Position numbers and translations under genes: made by a program. The notes beneath the pieces are model-generated. The model had not been told where the DNA came from, searched no databases, and was given only the letters and a program-made list of their open reading frames with translations. Shown here in pieces: positions 48,988 through 57,899 of a stretch of 64,000 nt of DNA; the first letter of the stretch is position 1, and each line of letters opens with the position of its first letter. This DNA comes from CAVXHV01 sp963761445 (lineage in GTDB: Bacteria > Planctomycetota > Planctomycetia > Isosphaerales > Isosphaeraceae), in the NCBI GenBank assembly GCA_963761445.1, contig CAVXHV010000005.1, positions 558,001-622,000 of the forward strand, read 5' to 3'.

Positions 48988-49506
48988 TTAAGGCAGCTCC
49001 ATCCGCAGGGTCTCGGTCACCCGGTTCGTGAAATTCGCGATACCGACTGTCATTGCCAGCTCGACAAGCTCGCGGTCACTGAGTCTCTTCTTGAGCCGAG
49101 CAAGAAGCTCGTCACTGACGTTGATGTGCCGGGTCACTTCCTCAGCGTACCGCATTACCTCGCGTTCCAGCTCGTCATACGCGTCGCTGGTCTCTCCTTG
49201 CGCAGTCTCAGCGACTTGCCGATCGTTCAGCCCGGCTTTCTTGCCGAGCGCACGATGATGGTGCAGGCAGTAGTCGCAATCGTTAAGCTCCGACGTCTTG
49301 ATGTAAGCCAGCTCACGCAGCTTCCCGTTTAGCTTCGTCTTGGGCAAGGTTGCGTTCAGCCCCAAGAAGGCCTCAAGCATCTCGGGATTGTGGGCCATGA
49401 CCCGGAACACATTCGGAACGACGCCGAGCTTCTTCTCCATCCCCTCGAAAACCGGCTTGATCTTTTCGGCAGCTTCCTGGTCTGAAATGTAGCTAACGAC
49501 TGCCAT
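48988..49506 (-). CDS. AhpD-like carboxymuconolactone decarboxylase-family protein
   Basis: 172 residues. The AhpD-like core has the redox CxxC motif and following histidines (CDYCLHHHRA, about residues 77-86) plus LNDRQV. Members act as disulfide reductases for peroxide defence or as alkylhydroperoxidase-type proteins. The late helices fit the family. First gene of the three-gene operon that continues with YceH-like and GH38-like genes. A GGGAG site precedes the ATG. Confidence 0.85.
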   Translation of the reverse strand: MAVVSYISDQEAAEKIKPVFEGMEKKLGVVPNVFRVMAHNPEMLEAFLGLNATLPKTKLNGKLRELAYIKTSELNDCDYCLHHHRALGKKAGLNDRQVAETAQGETSDAYDELEREVMRYAEEVTRHINVSDELLARLKKRLSDRELVELAMTVGIANFTNRVTETLRMELP

Positions 49507-49624
49507 GATGAATTCTCCCGGCCGGCTCGATCCCCGGTTGATCCAGTCGACTGATTGCGTGCAAGCGAGGGGGAAGGCCGAACCGCGATCATCGTAGCCG
49601 CCGCATCATGGCCGCTTCAAGGTG

Positions 49625-51620
49625 TCACCTGGCGTCTTGATAAATGCGGGTTGAACTCCGGGATCGCGTGACATGCCTGCGGCTGGGGGTTTGCGACGCC
49701 GGAAGCTCGCACAAGCCGCCGCCACAAAAGATGTGATGCCAGAGCTGGGTCGAGACCACGCAGGTCAGCGCCACGTCGTAAATCGATCGGGCCGGTGTGA
49801 TCCTTGGTATGCGTGTCTGCCAGGCTCGCTGCCGCATGACCACTTCCGGGTCGAAATATCCCGTGGCCGCAAGCGACTCACGGCTGAGCAACTGATCAAC
49901 CCACGTCGGCCGGTGTGATCCGAGAAACGTACTTGCCATGCTGGCCCGGAACATCGTCTTGGGGCGATTGGCAATCTGCTTCGGCAAGATTCGCGCGGCC
50001 ACTTGCCGCAGGATCCATTTCTCAGTCATTCCGTGCAGTTTATACTCGGGTGCAATTCCCGCGCAAAATGCGATGACGTCTTCGTCGAGATAGGGATATC
50101 TCGTTTCGACGGAGGCGTTCATCGCGATACGGTCCCCTTTGGAGAGCAGTAACATCCCCGGAAGCATGATCTTGTATCCGGCATAGAGCGATTGGTTGAG
50201 CGGATGCCATTGCTTGATGCGGTCGGCTCTGACGTCAAGGTCGGAATAGGGATCATGACCGGCCAGCTTCTCTTTCATCGCGGGGGAATAAATCGCCGGC
50301 TTCACGAGCGAGATCATCTCGTAAAGTGCGAGTTGAACGGGCTTGACGCCGCCAATCGAGGCATTGCCGAAACCCGGAGTACCTGAGCCTGCGACACTCG
50401 TTTTAAGCAGGCTACCGATCATTCGCATCGGGCCGGGGCCCATACGATCCGTAATGGCATTGGCCCACGCTTGTGCCTTGTACCAGACGTATCCAGCGAG
50501 GGCCTCGTCTGCCCCTTCACCGGTCAAAACGACCTTGTAACCCCTATCATGGACAGACTCGGCAAGGCGTAAAAGGGCCGCACAAGACGTATCGAGGACA
50601 GGGCATTCTGCTGCTCGCACCAGCTCAGGATAAGCCGCGGCGATGCTGGCTCGATCGACGGTCGTTGTGAGCAGGGGTGAGTGCAGCATGGCCGCTGCCT
50701 CGGCTGCTTGCGTTCGTTCATCGGGCCCAGCGCGATCAAGCCCGACGGTAAATGAGGGAATTTCGCCACCCCGCTCCTGGGTGCACATGCCAAGGATGAC
50801 CGTGGAGTCCAGTCCGCCGCTGATGTAGCTGACGACGGGCACGTCGCTGCGCAATCGGATTTCAACGGCCCGTCTTAGAGTCGCCTCGAATTCCTCGATG
50901 AGCGGTGCCGGGTCATCAAGGCGGCGTTCCGAGCCGGAATCGGGGAAGTCCAGGTCCCAGTACTGCTTGAGCGTGATCCGCCCGTCGCGCACGGTGAGAA
51001 AATGCCCTGGCGGCAGTGATTTAACGCCCTCGAAGAACGTACGGGTTGTTCCTGGGCCAAAGAACGTGAAGAAGTGGTCGATTCCGCAAACGTCGGCTCG
51101 GGCGGCCACCAATCCCGAGGCAAGGAGCGCTCTGATCTCCGACCCCCAGAGAAGCCATCCATCAGCCTGGGTGTAATAGAGAGGACAAATGCCTACGCGG
51201 TCGCGGCCGAGGATGAGCGTGCGGCGTGTTGCGATCCCAGAGCGAAACGGCAAACTGCCCGCGTGTCTTTTCGAACATCGCGAGCCCGTGCTGTTCGTAG
51301 AGATGGACCCATGCCTCTGTATCACAGCGCGTAGCGAGACGATGACCGGAGGCTAACAGCTCACGGCGGAGCTCAGGGTATTCGAAAAGCTCGCCGTTGA
51401 AGGCTACCCAGATTGAACTATCCTCGTTGCTCAGCGGTTGCTGGCCGCCTGCCAGATCGATGATTGCCAGCCGGCGAGATCCGAGTGCCACTCCGGGTTC
51501 AAAATGGAATTGTTCGTCGTCCGGTCCGCGGTGTGCAATCGCGGTGGTCATCGCCAGCAGCCGCTGAGGCGAAAAGGAGCGAGTTCCTGTCAGATCGATA
51601 GCGCCGGCGATGCCGCACAT
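49625..51620 (-). CDS. Asparagine synthetase (glutamine-hydrolysing) family protein, frameshifted
   Basis: About 660 residues in two frames. The N-terminal part (MCGIAGAIDL, with the Cys2 glutaminase nucleophile, IAHRGPDDEQ, RLAIIDLAGGQQPL and NGELFEY) is a class II amidotransferase domain. At about 51225 the frame changes. The expected RTLILGRDRVGICPLYY and the synthetase domain with VSYISGGLDSTVI (PP-loop SGGLDS) continue to 49625. The enzyme amidates a carboxylate using ATP and glutamine. Homologues are often found in exopolysaccharide loci, where they amidate sugar acids rather than make asparagine. The gene lies beside the exosortase/glycosyltransferase run, separated by the Ser-rich protein on the other strand. 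Confidence 0.87.
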
Positions 51621-52743
51621 GATTCATATCCTTGAGCAAAACGAGTGCCTGCTGGAATTGGTATCAGCAGCACCCGTAGATGGTCAAGGGCGATGAGTGG
51701 TCAATTGAGCGCCAAACTGAAATTCGCGCCCGAATGGCGTGAAAGCGGGCTTGCGTCGTGCTTGAAATGGACGCTGATAGGGCGAAATGGATATGAAGAG
51801 TGAAGGAGGGTGATCTTTTACGACGGATGGGTTTGATGCGGCCGTTGCGCGCTGGTGTGAGCACAGAGGGATACGCTGGTCGTTAACATGCACACGCGGC
51901 GTGGGAGTTCGGCGCGTTTCTGATCGGAGCGTTGTCACTTGCTCGTAGGTGTGGGCTCGGTGCGCTCCGGCGCCGGTGGTTCGGTCGTTCCAAAACGGAG
52001 ACTTACAGATGCCACCTCCTGTCATCTGCGTCATCCGCGTCATTCCCTTGCAAATGTTGCACTCACGCATGGCAATCGGGATCGACACAAAGCTTTTTCA
52101 TCTATGGAGTTACGCTATGGGTTCGGATTAATCGGAAATGTCGGTACAAGCTGATCTTACGAAGCGAAAATGAAGCGGCTAGCGCTAACGGGGCCACTGT
52201 TGCTCGAAACTTTCCCACGTCCCTGGAGATGAAAGTTCCGGACCGGTTCCGACTCAGAGCCAGCGTGACCGGTTCCGACAGTTCAACAGCCAATAACTGG
52301 TAGGAAATAAACAAGCGATTTCTTTACGGTCAGATAGCGCTTTGTTTATTACGCGCTGTCGGCTGAGAGAACTGCAACCAACCTGTGAACGCGAGAAATC
52401 GGAATTCGTGGCACACTCGCGACACGGTTCGTCATCATCAGTCTGCACGAGCAACGTAAACCGTAAGGATTCGAGCGACATGGATGTGGCTCGACCTCCG
52501 GTGGCCGGGAAAGAGGCGCGTGTTGGACCCCATGACCCAAAATTGCACCGCAGTTTACGCTTCTTACCCAGGTTGGACGTTCCGCTTGATCGGCAGACGC
52601 GAAATGGGGATTTTCTCAAGGGTTCGCGATCTCTAACCGATAGCGCTGAATCGAGCGTCCGCCCTCCCCGCAGTGCTCGTGGCAGGCTCAAGAAGAGCGT
52701 TCGAGATCACGGGTAACTCAGGACGTTTTGCCCAGGAGGGGCC
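51621..52743. other. Long intergenic region with a short direct repeat
   Basis: About 1.1 kb without a convincing gene; every frame in it looks random. It includes a 13-bp direct repeat, GACCGGTTCCGAC, at 52242-52254 and 52268-52280, exactly 26 bp apart. It must hold the promoter of the Ser-rich protein at 52744 and could hold that of AsnB on the other side. I see no RNA gene or hairpin in it. Confidence 0.4.
52242..52280. repeat. 13-bp direct repeat, 26-bp spacing
   Basis: GACCGGTTCCGAC occurs at 52242-52254 and again at 52268-52280. Both contain ACCGGT, which is a palindrome. A 26-bp centre-to-centre distance is two and a half helical turns. Function unknown; it could be a paired protein-binding site. 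Confidence 0.4.
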
Positions 52744-54072
52744 ATGTCGACCCAGGATGTCGTCAAAACGAATAATCGGAAGACAACCTCAAGCCGCGTC
52801 AAATTCGGAGCCACATTCGAGGACCTGGAAGGCCGTGTTCTCCTCTCCTCGGTGCATCATGCACTGGCTCACCGGGCTGCTCACGTACATACGCAGCCGG
52901 TCCACCAGGCGAAACCAGCCAGCCATGAGAAAGCGGCTAGCCACACGCGAGCAACTACCCCGACCCGAATGACGTCCGGCAGGCACGGCCACGAGCGGAA
53001 CTCCACCAAAGCTGTTGCCACGGCAATTATCAACGTGCAGCCGGCGATCGACATTCAGCCTGCGATCAATGTCGAGCCCAACGTCAGTGGCGGAACGGCG
53101 AGCACGCAAAGCGCATCGAATACGTCTGCAAACACTAGCCCGAGCTCAGTTACGCCCGCCGGCACAACCACGCCGTCGACCAGCACCGGCAGCACGACGA
53201 ATTCTTCCGCGGAGAATTGGTGGCAAGCCGTCCTGGCGATGAACAGCTCGGGATCACAGTCGAGCGGGAGCAACTCAAATTCGACATCAACGGCGGGCAA
53301 TGGATCGAACGCAAACTCCTCGAGCTCCGGATCGACCTCGACACTGAGCTCAACGGCATCTTCCGGCACGAGTACTGCCGCGAACGCCAGCTCGGCGAAC
53401 TCGGGTTCGGCGTCGACCTCGACCTCGAACAATTCTAGCGCAACAGGCAGCGGATCGACTGCCAGCTCGACAGGCTCCGGATCGGCTTCGACCACCCAGG
53501 GCTCGGCATCGTCTGGAACCAGCGGAACGACGACCGCCGGTTCGGCAGGCTCTGGATCGGCGTCGACCTCGACGTCGAATAATTCCTCGGCAACAGGCAA
53601 CGGATCAACCGCCAGCTCGACAGGCTCCGGATCGGCTTCGACGCAGGGCTCAACGGCCTCTTCCGGAACTGGCGGGACCTCGACTACTAGTTCGAGTGGC
53701 TCAGGGTCGGGTTCAAGCTCGGGGTCAACGTCCGGCTCCGGCTCCGGATCCAGCTCGACACAAGGGTCGACAGCATCGTCCGGAACTAGCGGAAGCTCGA
53801 GCGGTGATTCTTCAGGCTCGGGCTCGGCTTCGACCTCGAGCTCTAATGATTCTTCCGCAACGAGTGGCAATGCGAGTGCCAGCTCGTCGAATTCAGGGTC
53901 GGCTCAGGGCTCCACGGCATCGTCCACAAGCAGTGGTGGTGCAAATGCCTCGTCAAACTCTGGAACTGCTTCGACCTCAAGCTCAAACGATTCGTCCGCG
54001 ACGGGTGGAACCGCGAGCGCTAGCTCTTCCGGGTCAGCATCGGCTCAGAATTCGAATGGATCGTCGACCTAA
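52744..54072 (+). CDS. Ser/Gly/Thr-rich secreted protein with LEPR-XLL-type signal
   Basis: 442 residues starting at an ATG behind AGGAGGGG. The N-terminus has FEDLEGRVLLSSVHH at about residues 22-36, the LEPR-XLL-type signal of planctomycete extracellular proteins. A His/Ala/Thr-rich region follows. The last 300 residues are nearly all Ser, Gly, Thr, Ala and Asn in loose repeats such as SGSASTSTSNNSSATG and STASSG. No folded domain is visible in that part. It looks like an extracellular stalk, spacer or glycosylation platform. The gene sits between AsnB and the glycosyltransferase run. The reverse strand across it is an acidic mirror frame and is not real. Confidence 0.72.
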   Translation: MSTQDVVKTNNRKTTSSRVKFGATFEDLEGRVLLSSVHHALAHRAAHVHTQPVHQAKPASHEKAASHTRATTPTRMTSGRHGHERNSTKAVATAIINVQPAIDIQPAINVEPNVSGGTASTQSASNTSANTSPSSVTPAGTTTPSTSTGSTTNSSAENWWQAVLAMNSSGSQSSGSNSNSTSTAGNGSNANSSSSGSTSTLSSTASSGTSTAANASSANSGSASTSTSNNSSATGSGSTASSTGSGSASTTQGSASSGTSGTTTAGSAGSGSASTSTSNNSSATGNGSTASSTGSGSASTQGSTASSGTGGTSTTSSSGSGSGSSSGSTSGSGSGSSSTQGSTASSGTSGSSSGDSSGSGSASTSSSNDSSATSGNASASSSNSGSAQGSTASSTSSGGANASSNSGTASTSSSNDSSATGGTASASSSGSASAQNSNGSST

Positions 54073-54509
54073 TTGAATGCCATGCAGGATTGGCAAGGTG
54101 GGGCCCGGCGTCCCTTTCCTTTTTACAACCGCGCACTGAGCGGGGACGCCGTTTTCCCCAGGGCGTTGCCTTTCCCCAGGGCGTTGCTTTTCCCCAGGGC
54201 GTTGCCTTTCCCCAGGGCGTTGCCTTTCCCCAGGGCGTTGCCTTTCCCCAGGGCGTTGCCCTCGTCCTTACCCACAAGTCTGAACCAGTTATGGCTCATT
54301 AAGTTACGGCGACAGAACGGAGCTTTGATTGGAAAATGTGTACTACATGTACACCAGGTGCATTCAAAAGGCACTCACATGACGAGCCGGCCAATATTGA
54401 GAGTTCCCCGGAAAAACCGAGAAAGTGAATAGTGCGCATAACATCACAATTGTGTATGTCGATCGATAATGCTTCCGTATCTTATCGTAAACTCTTGTTA
54501 AATATCGTG
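54073..54509. other. Repeat-rich intergenic region
   Basis: About 440 bp between the Ser-rich gene and GT2, taken up mostly by the tandem array and the inverted repeat described separately. The 233 bp between the two inverted-repeat arms (54281-54513) have no coding signal. Frames across the array give only repeats of the GNALGK kind and are not real genes. Confidence 0.5.
54147..54260. repeat. 18-bp tandem repeat array
   Basis: Five complete copies of GGGCGTTGCCTTTCCCCA lie at 54161-54250. One copy (54179-54196) has a C-to-T change. Incomplete copies flank the array at 54147-54160 and 54251-54260. The unit contains GGGCGTTGCC, which also begins the 32-bp inverted repeat that follows. The pattern is slippage-type tandem duplication of a dispersed repeat end. 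Confidence 0.9.
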
Positions 54510-54545
54510 TTATGACTTGTGGGTAAGGACGAGGGCGTTGCCCTG
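54249..54545. mobile_element. MITE-like element with 32-bp inverted ends
   Basis: The left arm (54249-54280) and right arm (54514-54545) are inverted copies, about 28 of 32 positions matching; both contain CCTCGTCCTTACCCACAAGTC in opposite directions. The 233 bp between them carry no gene. That is the build of a non-autonomous miniature element or a large palindromic dispersed repeat. I see no clear target-site duplication, because the left side runs into the tandem array. The GT2 stop codon lies close to the right arm. Confidence 0.55.
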
Positions 54546-55463
54546 GGCTGATTTGTTGCGCCCCTTCGGGGCAGTACTTTTATGTAGCGAGTGCTTCTGG
54601 ATGACGTTGGAGTGTTTTGCGGTGATCTGCTGTTCATAACGATTGGCGGATGCCAGGAAGTCGTAGAAGGCAAGGAGCCCACAGAAGACAAGGCCTGGTT
54701 TGCCATCGAGGAATCCGAGCCGGAGTACGTAGGCGTAAAGGAAACGCATGAGCGGGCGCATGGGGAGATGCCAGGCGATTTTCTTGAGCCGGCGCTTGAA
54801 TCGTTGAACGCTGCCGATTGACAGGGGAATGGGGTCACGAAGAAACCGCTCGCATTGTGCGGCTTCCCAGATTGCGTATCGGTTATGCTTCTCGACCCAA
54901 ACGGCAATCGTGGGGTAGGCGTGGTGTTCGAGAGCGTTGGCGAGCCGCATGGCCCGGCCGTTCAGCTCTACATGCTCGTGAGCTTCGTTGTCTCCTGTTC
55001 TCCCGCCGGTGGAGTCGGGCATCTTTTCGTAGCGGCCCAGCCGGTGCTTGAACAGGCGCAGGTTCCAGCATGAGTCATACCCGCAGTGCCGGATCGGGCG
55101 GCCGAGAAAGTAATAGTGCGAGTTCAGGTAGTAACCGTCGGCCTCATCGCTCTGGATCCTGCGGGAAATCTCGTCAGCAAGCTCCGGGCCGACGACCTCG
55201 TCCGCGTCAACGATCAAGACCCACTCGTTACGGAACGGAAGATGGTCGAGTGCCCAGTTCTTCTTCTTGGGATAGGTTCCGTTGAACTGGAACTGAACGA
55301 CGCAAGCGCCTGATTCCGCGGCAACCTGTTCGGTTTCATCCGTACTCTGGCTGTCCACAACGAAGATTTCATCGGTCCAATCCAGCGCGGAGAGACAACG
55401 TTTGAGGTTTTCAGCCTCATTCTTGACGGGAACGATCACACTGACGGGTGCGCTGGGTTTCAT
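54510..55463 (-). CDS. Family 2 glycosyltransferase (WaaE/KdtX-like)
   Basis: 317 residues. GT-A fold: VSVIVPVKNEAENLKRCL, FVVDSQSTDET, then the metal-binding DADEVV and the WNLRLF region. Relatives add a sugar to lipopolysaccharide cores or exopolysaccharide repeat units using a nucleotide sugar in the cytoplasm. The final part, after about residue 297 (STAPKGRNKSAQGNALVLTHKS region), reads through the inverted-repeat element and is probably not native. The stop at 54510 therefore may not be the original one. Overlaps the start of the next upstream gene's end in an ATGA arrangement. Confidence 0.9.
   Translation of the reverse strand: MKPSAPVSVIVPVKNEAENLKRCLSALDWTDEIFVVDSQSTDETEQVAAESGACVVQFQFNGTYPKKKNWALDHLPFRNEWVLIVDADEVVGPELADEISRRIQSDEADGYYLNSHYYFLGRPIRHCGYDSCWNLRLFKHRLGRYEKMPDSTGGRTGDNEAHEHVELNGRAMRLANALEHHAYPTIAVWVEKHNRYAIWEAAQCERFLRDPIPLSIGSVQRFKRRLKKIAWHLPMRPLMRFLYAYVLRLGFLDGKPGLVFCGLLAFYDFLASANRYEQQITAKHSNVIQKHSLHKSTAPKGRNKSAQGNALVLTHKS
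54560..54572. terminator. GC hairpin inside the GT2 tail
   Basis: GCCCC TTC GGGGC forms a 5-bp stem with a three-base loop, inside the coding tail of GT2 and next to the inverted-repeat element. It could stop transcription or be part of the dispersed repeat. No T tract follows in the gene direction. Confidence 0.3.
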
Positions 55464-56677
55464 TGGATGACGGCCTCCGGAGGTGGACCATTGCCGGCGA
55501 GCCAGTCGTAAACTGCCGCGAGCTGTGCTGCCTGGCGGTCCCAGGTGTAGTGATCCTCGACCAGGCTGCGGGCATTTGTGCCGAGCTGAGATCGTTCGCT
55601 CGGAGTCATTTCGAGCAGCTTCCGTAAGCCTTCAGTGATCGAATCCAAGCTCGCCGGGGTTACAATCGCCGCGCCAGCGGCGGCTGCTTCGGGGAAATGG
55701 CAGGTGGTGGTAATCAGGCAGGGCAGCCGGCAAGCCATCGCTTCGAGAATGGCCATGCTGAATCCTTCGCTGTAGCTCGGTAAGACAAAAGCGTCAGCCG
55801 CGGCCCAGACCTGGCGTGCGCGTTCACCGGAGACGTGTCCCAGATACGTGATCTTCCGGGTCAAATCGAGCTCGGCCATTCTGTCGCGGAATGGCGACAA
55901 GGCACCATCGTCCGTGCCGGCGATAACAAGATGGATATTCGGATGCGTAGGCGCGAGCCGGCCGAGCGCCTCGGCGAGCAGGTCAAGCCCCTTTTTGACA
56001 TGAACTCTCCCGAAGAAGAGCAGAACGAACTTACCGGCGAGCTCGGGACATTCGGCCTCAAGTGTCTTGCGCGAGGGTAGATTCTCGAAAGGAGCCAGAT
56101 CCACTCCGTTGGGAATGAAACAGATCGGTGTCCACGGTGCGAGCTTTCGTAAATGACCGATCTCCGGACGTGACAGAGCATGCAGACACGACGCGCGGCG
56201 GAGGTCTCGCGATTCGACCAGTGCGAGATAGACGCGTTTTTTCCAGCGCTTGTGGCGCAAGGCCCATGGCTCGGCCATGCCATGGGCCGTGATCAGGTAA
56301 GGAACACGAGCCGCGCGTGCAGTGCGTGCACCTCGACGTGTATGTGATTGCCACAGCCCGTGAAGATGCACGACCTCCGCCCTGCGAACCGACGCCTCGA
56401 GATTGGTCTCGGGGCCTTTGAGCGACAGTCCGGCGGGGATACTCAACTTGCTGAGATGGGAAGGCGTGGCTGTCACGATTGCAATTTCACCGCGCAGGCG
56501 GCCAAGCGCTCCAGTCATACCAAGGATGCTGGGGACCATTCCGCCGTCGCGCACCGGATCGAGCCCGTTGCAGAGATGCACCCAACCTTGGTGCACTGGC
56601 GGCGAACGATATGCGTTTGTCTCCGCACCGCGACGCGGAAGCACGAGGGACTGAGCGTAAGCGTGTGTTTCGGCCAT
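55460..56677 (-). CDS. Family 4 (GT-B) glycosyltransferase
   Basis: 405 residues. GT-B fold with GGMVPSILGM near the start, the FFGRVHVKKGLDLL strand of the donor domain, and the nucleotide-sugar motif EGFSMAILE with its E-x7-E acid pair. Retaining enzymes of this type add sugars such as mannose, glucose or galactose to the growing exopolysaccharide repeat. It overlaps GT2 by 4 bp and follows the next GT4 gene by 4 bp, all in one transcript. Confidence 0.92.
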   Translation of the reverse strand: MAETHAYAQSLVLPRRGAETNAYRSPPVHQGWVHLCNGLDPVRDGGMVPSILGMTGALGRLRGEIAIVTATPSHLSKLSIPAGLSLKGPETNLEASVRRAEVVHLHGLWQSHTRRGARTARAARVPYLITAHGMAEPWALRHKRWKKRVYLALVESRDLRRASCLHALSRPEIGHLRKLAPWTPICFIPNGVDLAPFENLPSRKTLEAECPELAGKFVLLFFGRVHVKKGLDLLAEALGRLAPTHPNIHLVIAGTDDGALSPFRDRMAELDLTRKITYLGHVSGERARQVWAAADAFVLPSYSEGFSMAILEAMACRLPCLITTTCHFPEAAAAGAAIVTPASLDSITEGLRKLLEMTPSERSQLGTNARSLVEDHYTWDRQAAQLAAVYDWLAGNGPPPEAVIQ

Positions 56678-56681
56678 ATTC

Positions 56682-57899
56682 TCACCTCGTTTTCACGGTC
56701 AAAGAGCCAAAGCTGCGACGTGGCGTGCGTGCAATGCCAATCGTTTCGAGAACACCCTCGGCAAAGCGATCGGGACCCCAGTAGGAGGCGGTTTCCGCTG
56801 CCTTTTCGCCCATTGCGTGGCGGTCTTGATCAGTGAGGGAGGCCATCCAGGCTAGCTTCTGGGCGAGTGAGTCGACGTCGAACGGGTCAAATTGGCTTCC
56901 AGTTGTGCTGTCAGGCTGTGGGACAAGCACGGGCGCACAGCCGGCGCGGGAAGAGACCAGGAGCGGCAGACTGCTCGCGGCCGCTTCATTGACAACGAGA
57001 CCCCAGGGCTCGGACAGACTCGGGAGCACGAATGCGCCGGCATGAGCGTACCACCGCGGCAGCTCATTGGACTGGAGAAACCCGGGGCGGTGGATTGCCT
57101 GTGCACAGCGGCTTTGCACAATGGCTTGCTCGATCTGAGAGGCGAGTGGCCCGTCGCCGCATAGGACCAGGTCCCACGTGCTAGCAGAGTCGCACTGGGC
57201 CCGATAGCGCGCAAATGCCATGATCAAGCGAATCAGGTTCTTCTCGGGAACGAACCGGCAGACTGTGAGAAAGTAGGGAGCGGGCGGCAAACCTGAACGG
57301 CCAGTGGGGTTGGCTCGCCAGATACGAGCGTTTTCGGCGAAGAAGTCATTGTCCACTGCGTTATAACCCAGCGCGATCCGGGCAGCCGGCATGCCGAGCT
57401 GTACGAGGTAGTCGCGATGCGTGGGCCCACCAACCAAAGCCGCGCCAAAATAGTGCAGCCGCCGCTGCTTGATCAACTCTTTCCACCAGCGGTGCGGGCG
57501 GTCGATGGCCTGGCTCTCGGACATCAACACCGCTGGCAGCCCGTGCGAGCGCGCCCAGCGCGCGGCGGCCATGGATTCCGGCCGGGCGTAACCGACGGAG
57601 CCAATTGCATCAGGGCGATCACGATCCAGTGCGCTTGTGATGGCCGCGCGGCACTCACCGGCGGGAATTGTTTCGAGTGCGCGGTCGGGAAAGAGGGTGA
57701 TCCACTCGAACAACTCGTCGGAGCGGCTTTGTTGCCAGGGATATCTTTGCTCGCTGCCGGCGACTTCATAGCCGATCAATCGAGCACCCTGCGCGTTTAA
57801 CTGGGTTGCCAGGCGCGGAGGCGAGCCAGGTGGTACGGTCCAAAATTCGTGAAGCACAGGGCGAACTTCATCAAACCGCCTCCTTGCCGGCTCGATCAC
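56682..57899 (-). CDS. Family 4 (GT-B) glycosyltransferase
   Basis: 405 residues starting at a GTG that overlaps the stop of the Wzy-like gene by four bases (GTGA). The acceptor domain begins with GARLIGYEV. The donor domain has FLTVCRFVPEKNLIRLI and the E-x7-E pair in EPWGLVVNE. It is a second retaining transferase of the same run. The sugar is not predictable. Confidence 0.9.
   Translation of the reverse strand: MIEPARRRFDEVRPVLHEFWTVPPGSPPRLATQLNAQGARLIGYEVAGSEQRYPWQQSRSDELFEWITLFPDRALETIPAGECRAAITSALDRDRPDAIGSVGYARPESMAAARWARSHGLPAVLMSESQAIDRPHRWWKELIKQRRLHYFGAALVGGPTHRDYLVQLGMPAARIALGYNAVDNDFFAENARIWRANPTGRSGLPPAPYFLTVCRFVPEKNLIRLIMAFARYRAQCDSASTWDLVLCGDGPLASQIEQAIVQSRCAQAIHRPGFLQSNELPRWYAHAGAFVLPSLSEPWGLVVNEAAASSLPLLVSSRAGCAPVLVPQPDSTTGSQFDPFDVDSLAQKLAWMASLTDQDRHAMGEKAAETASYWGPDRFAEGVLETIGIARTPRRSFGSLTVKTR

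Noticed and set aside
52342..52716. 124-residue forward frame in the long intergenic region
   Set aside because: Arg/Ser-rich random composition, no ribosome site, no family resemblance.
53055..53870. Long acidic frame on the reverse strand across the Ser-rich gene
   Set aside because: It mirrors the biased Ser/Gly codons of the real gene, giving Pro/Glu/Val repeats with no signal or domain.
54161..54250. Possible CRISPR array
   Set aside because: The copies are directly adjacent with no spacers, and no cas genes are present.
54073..54432. Frames across the tandem array on both strands
   Set aside because: They only translate the 18-bp repeat over and over; no ribosome site or conserved part.
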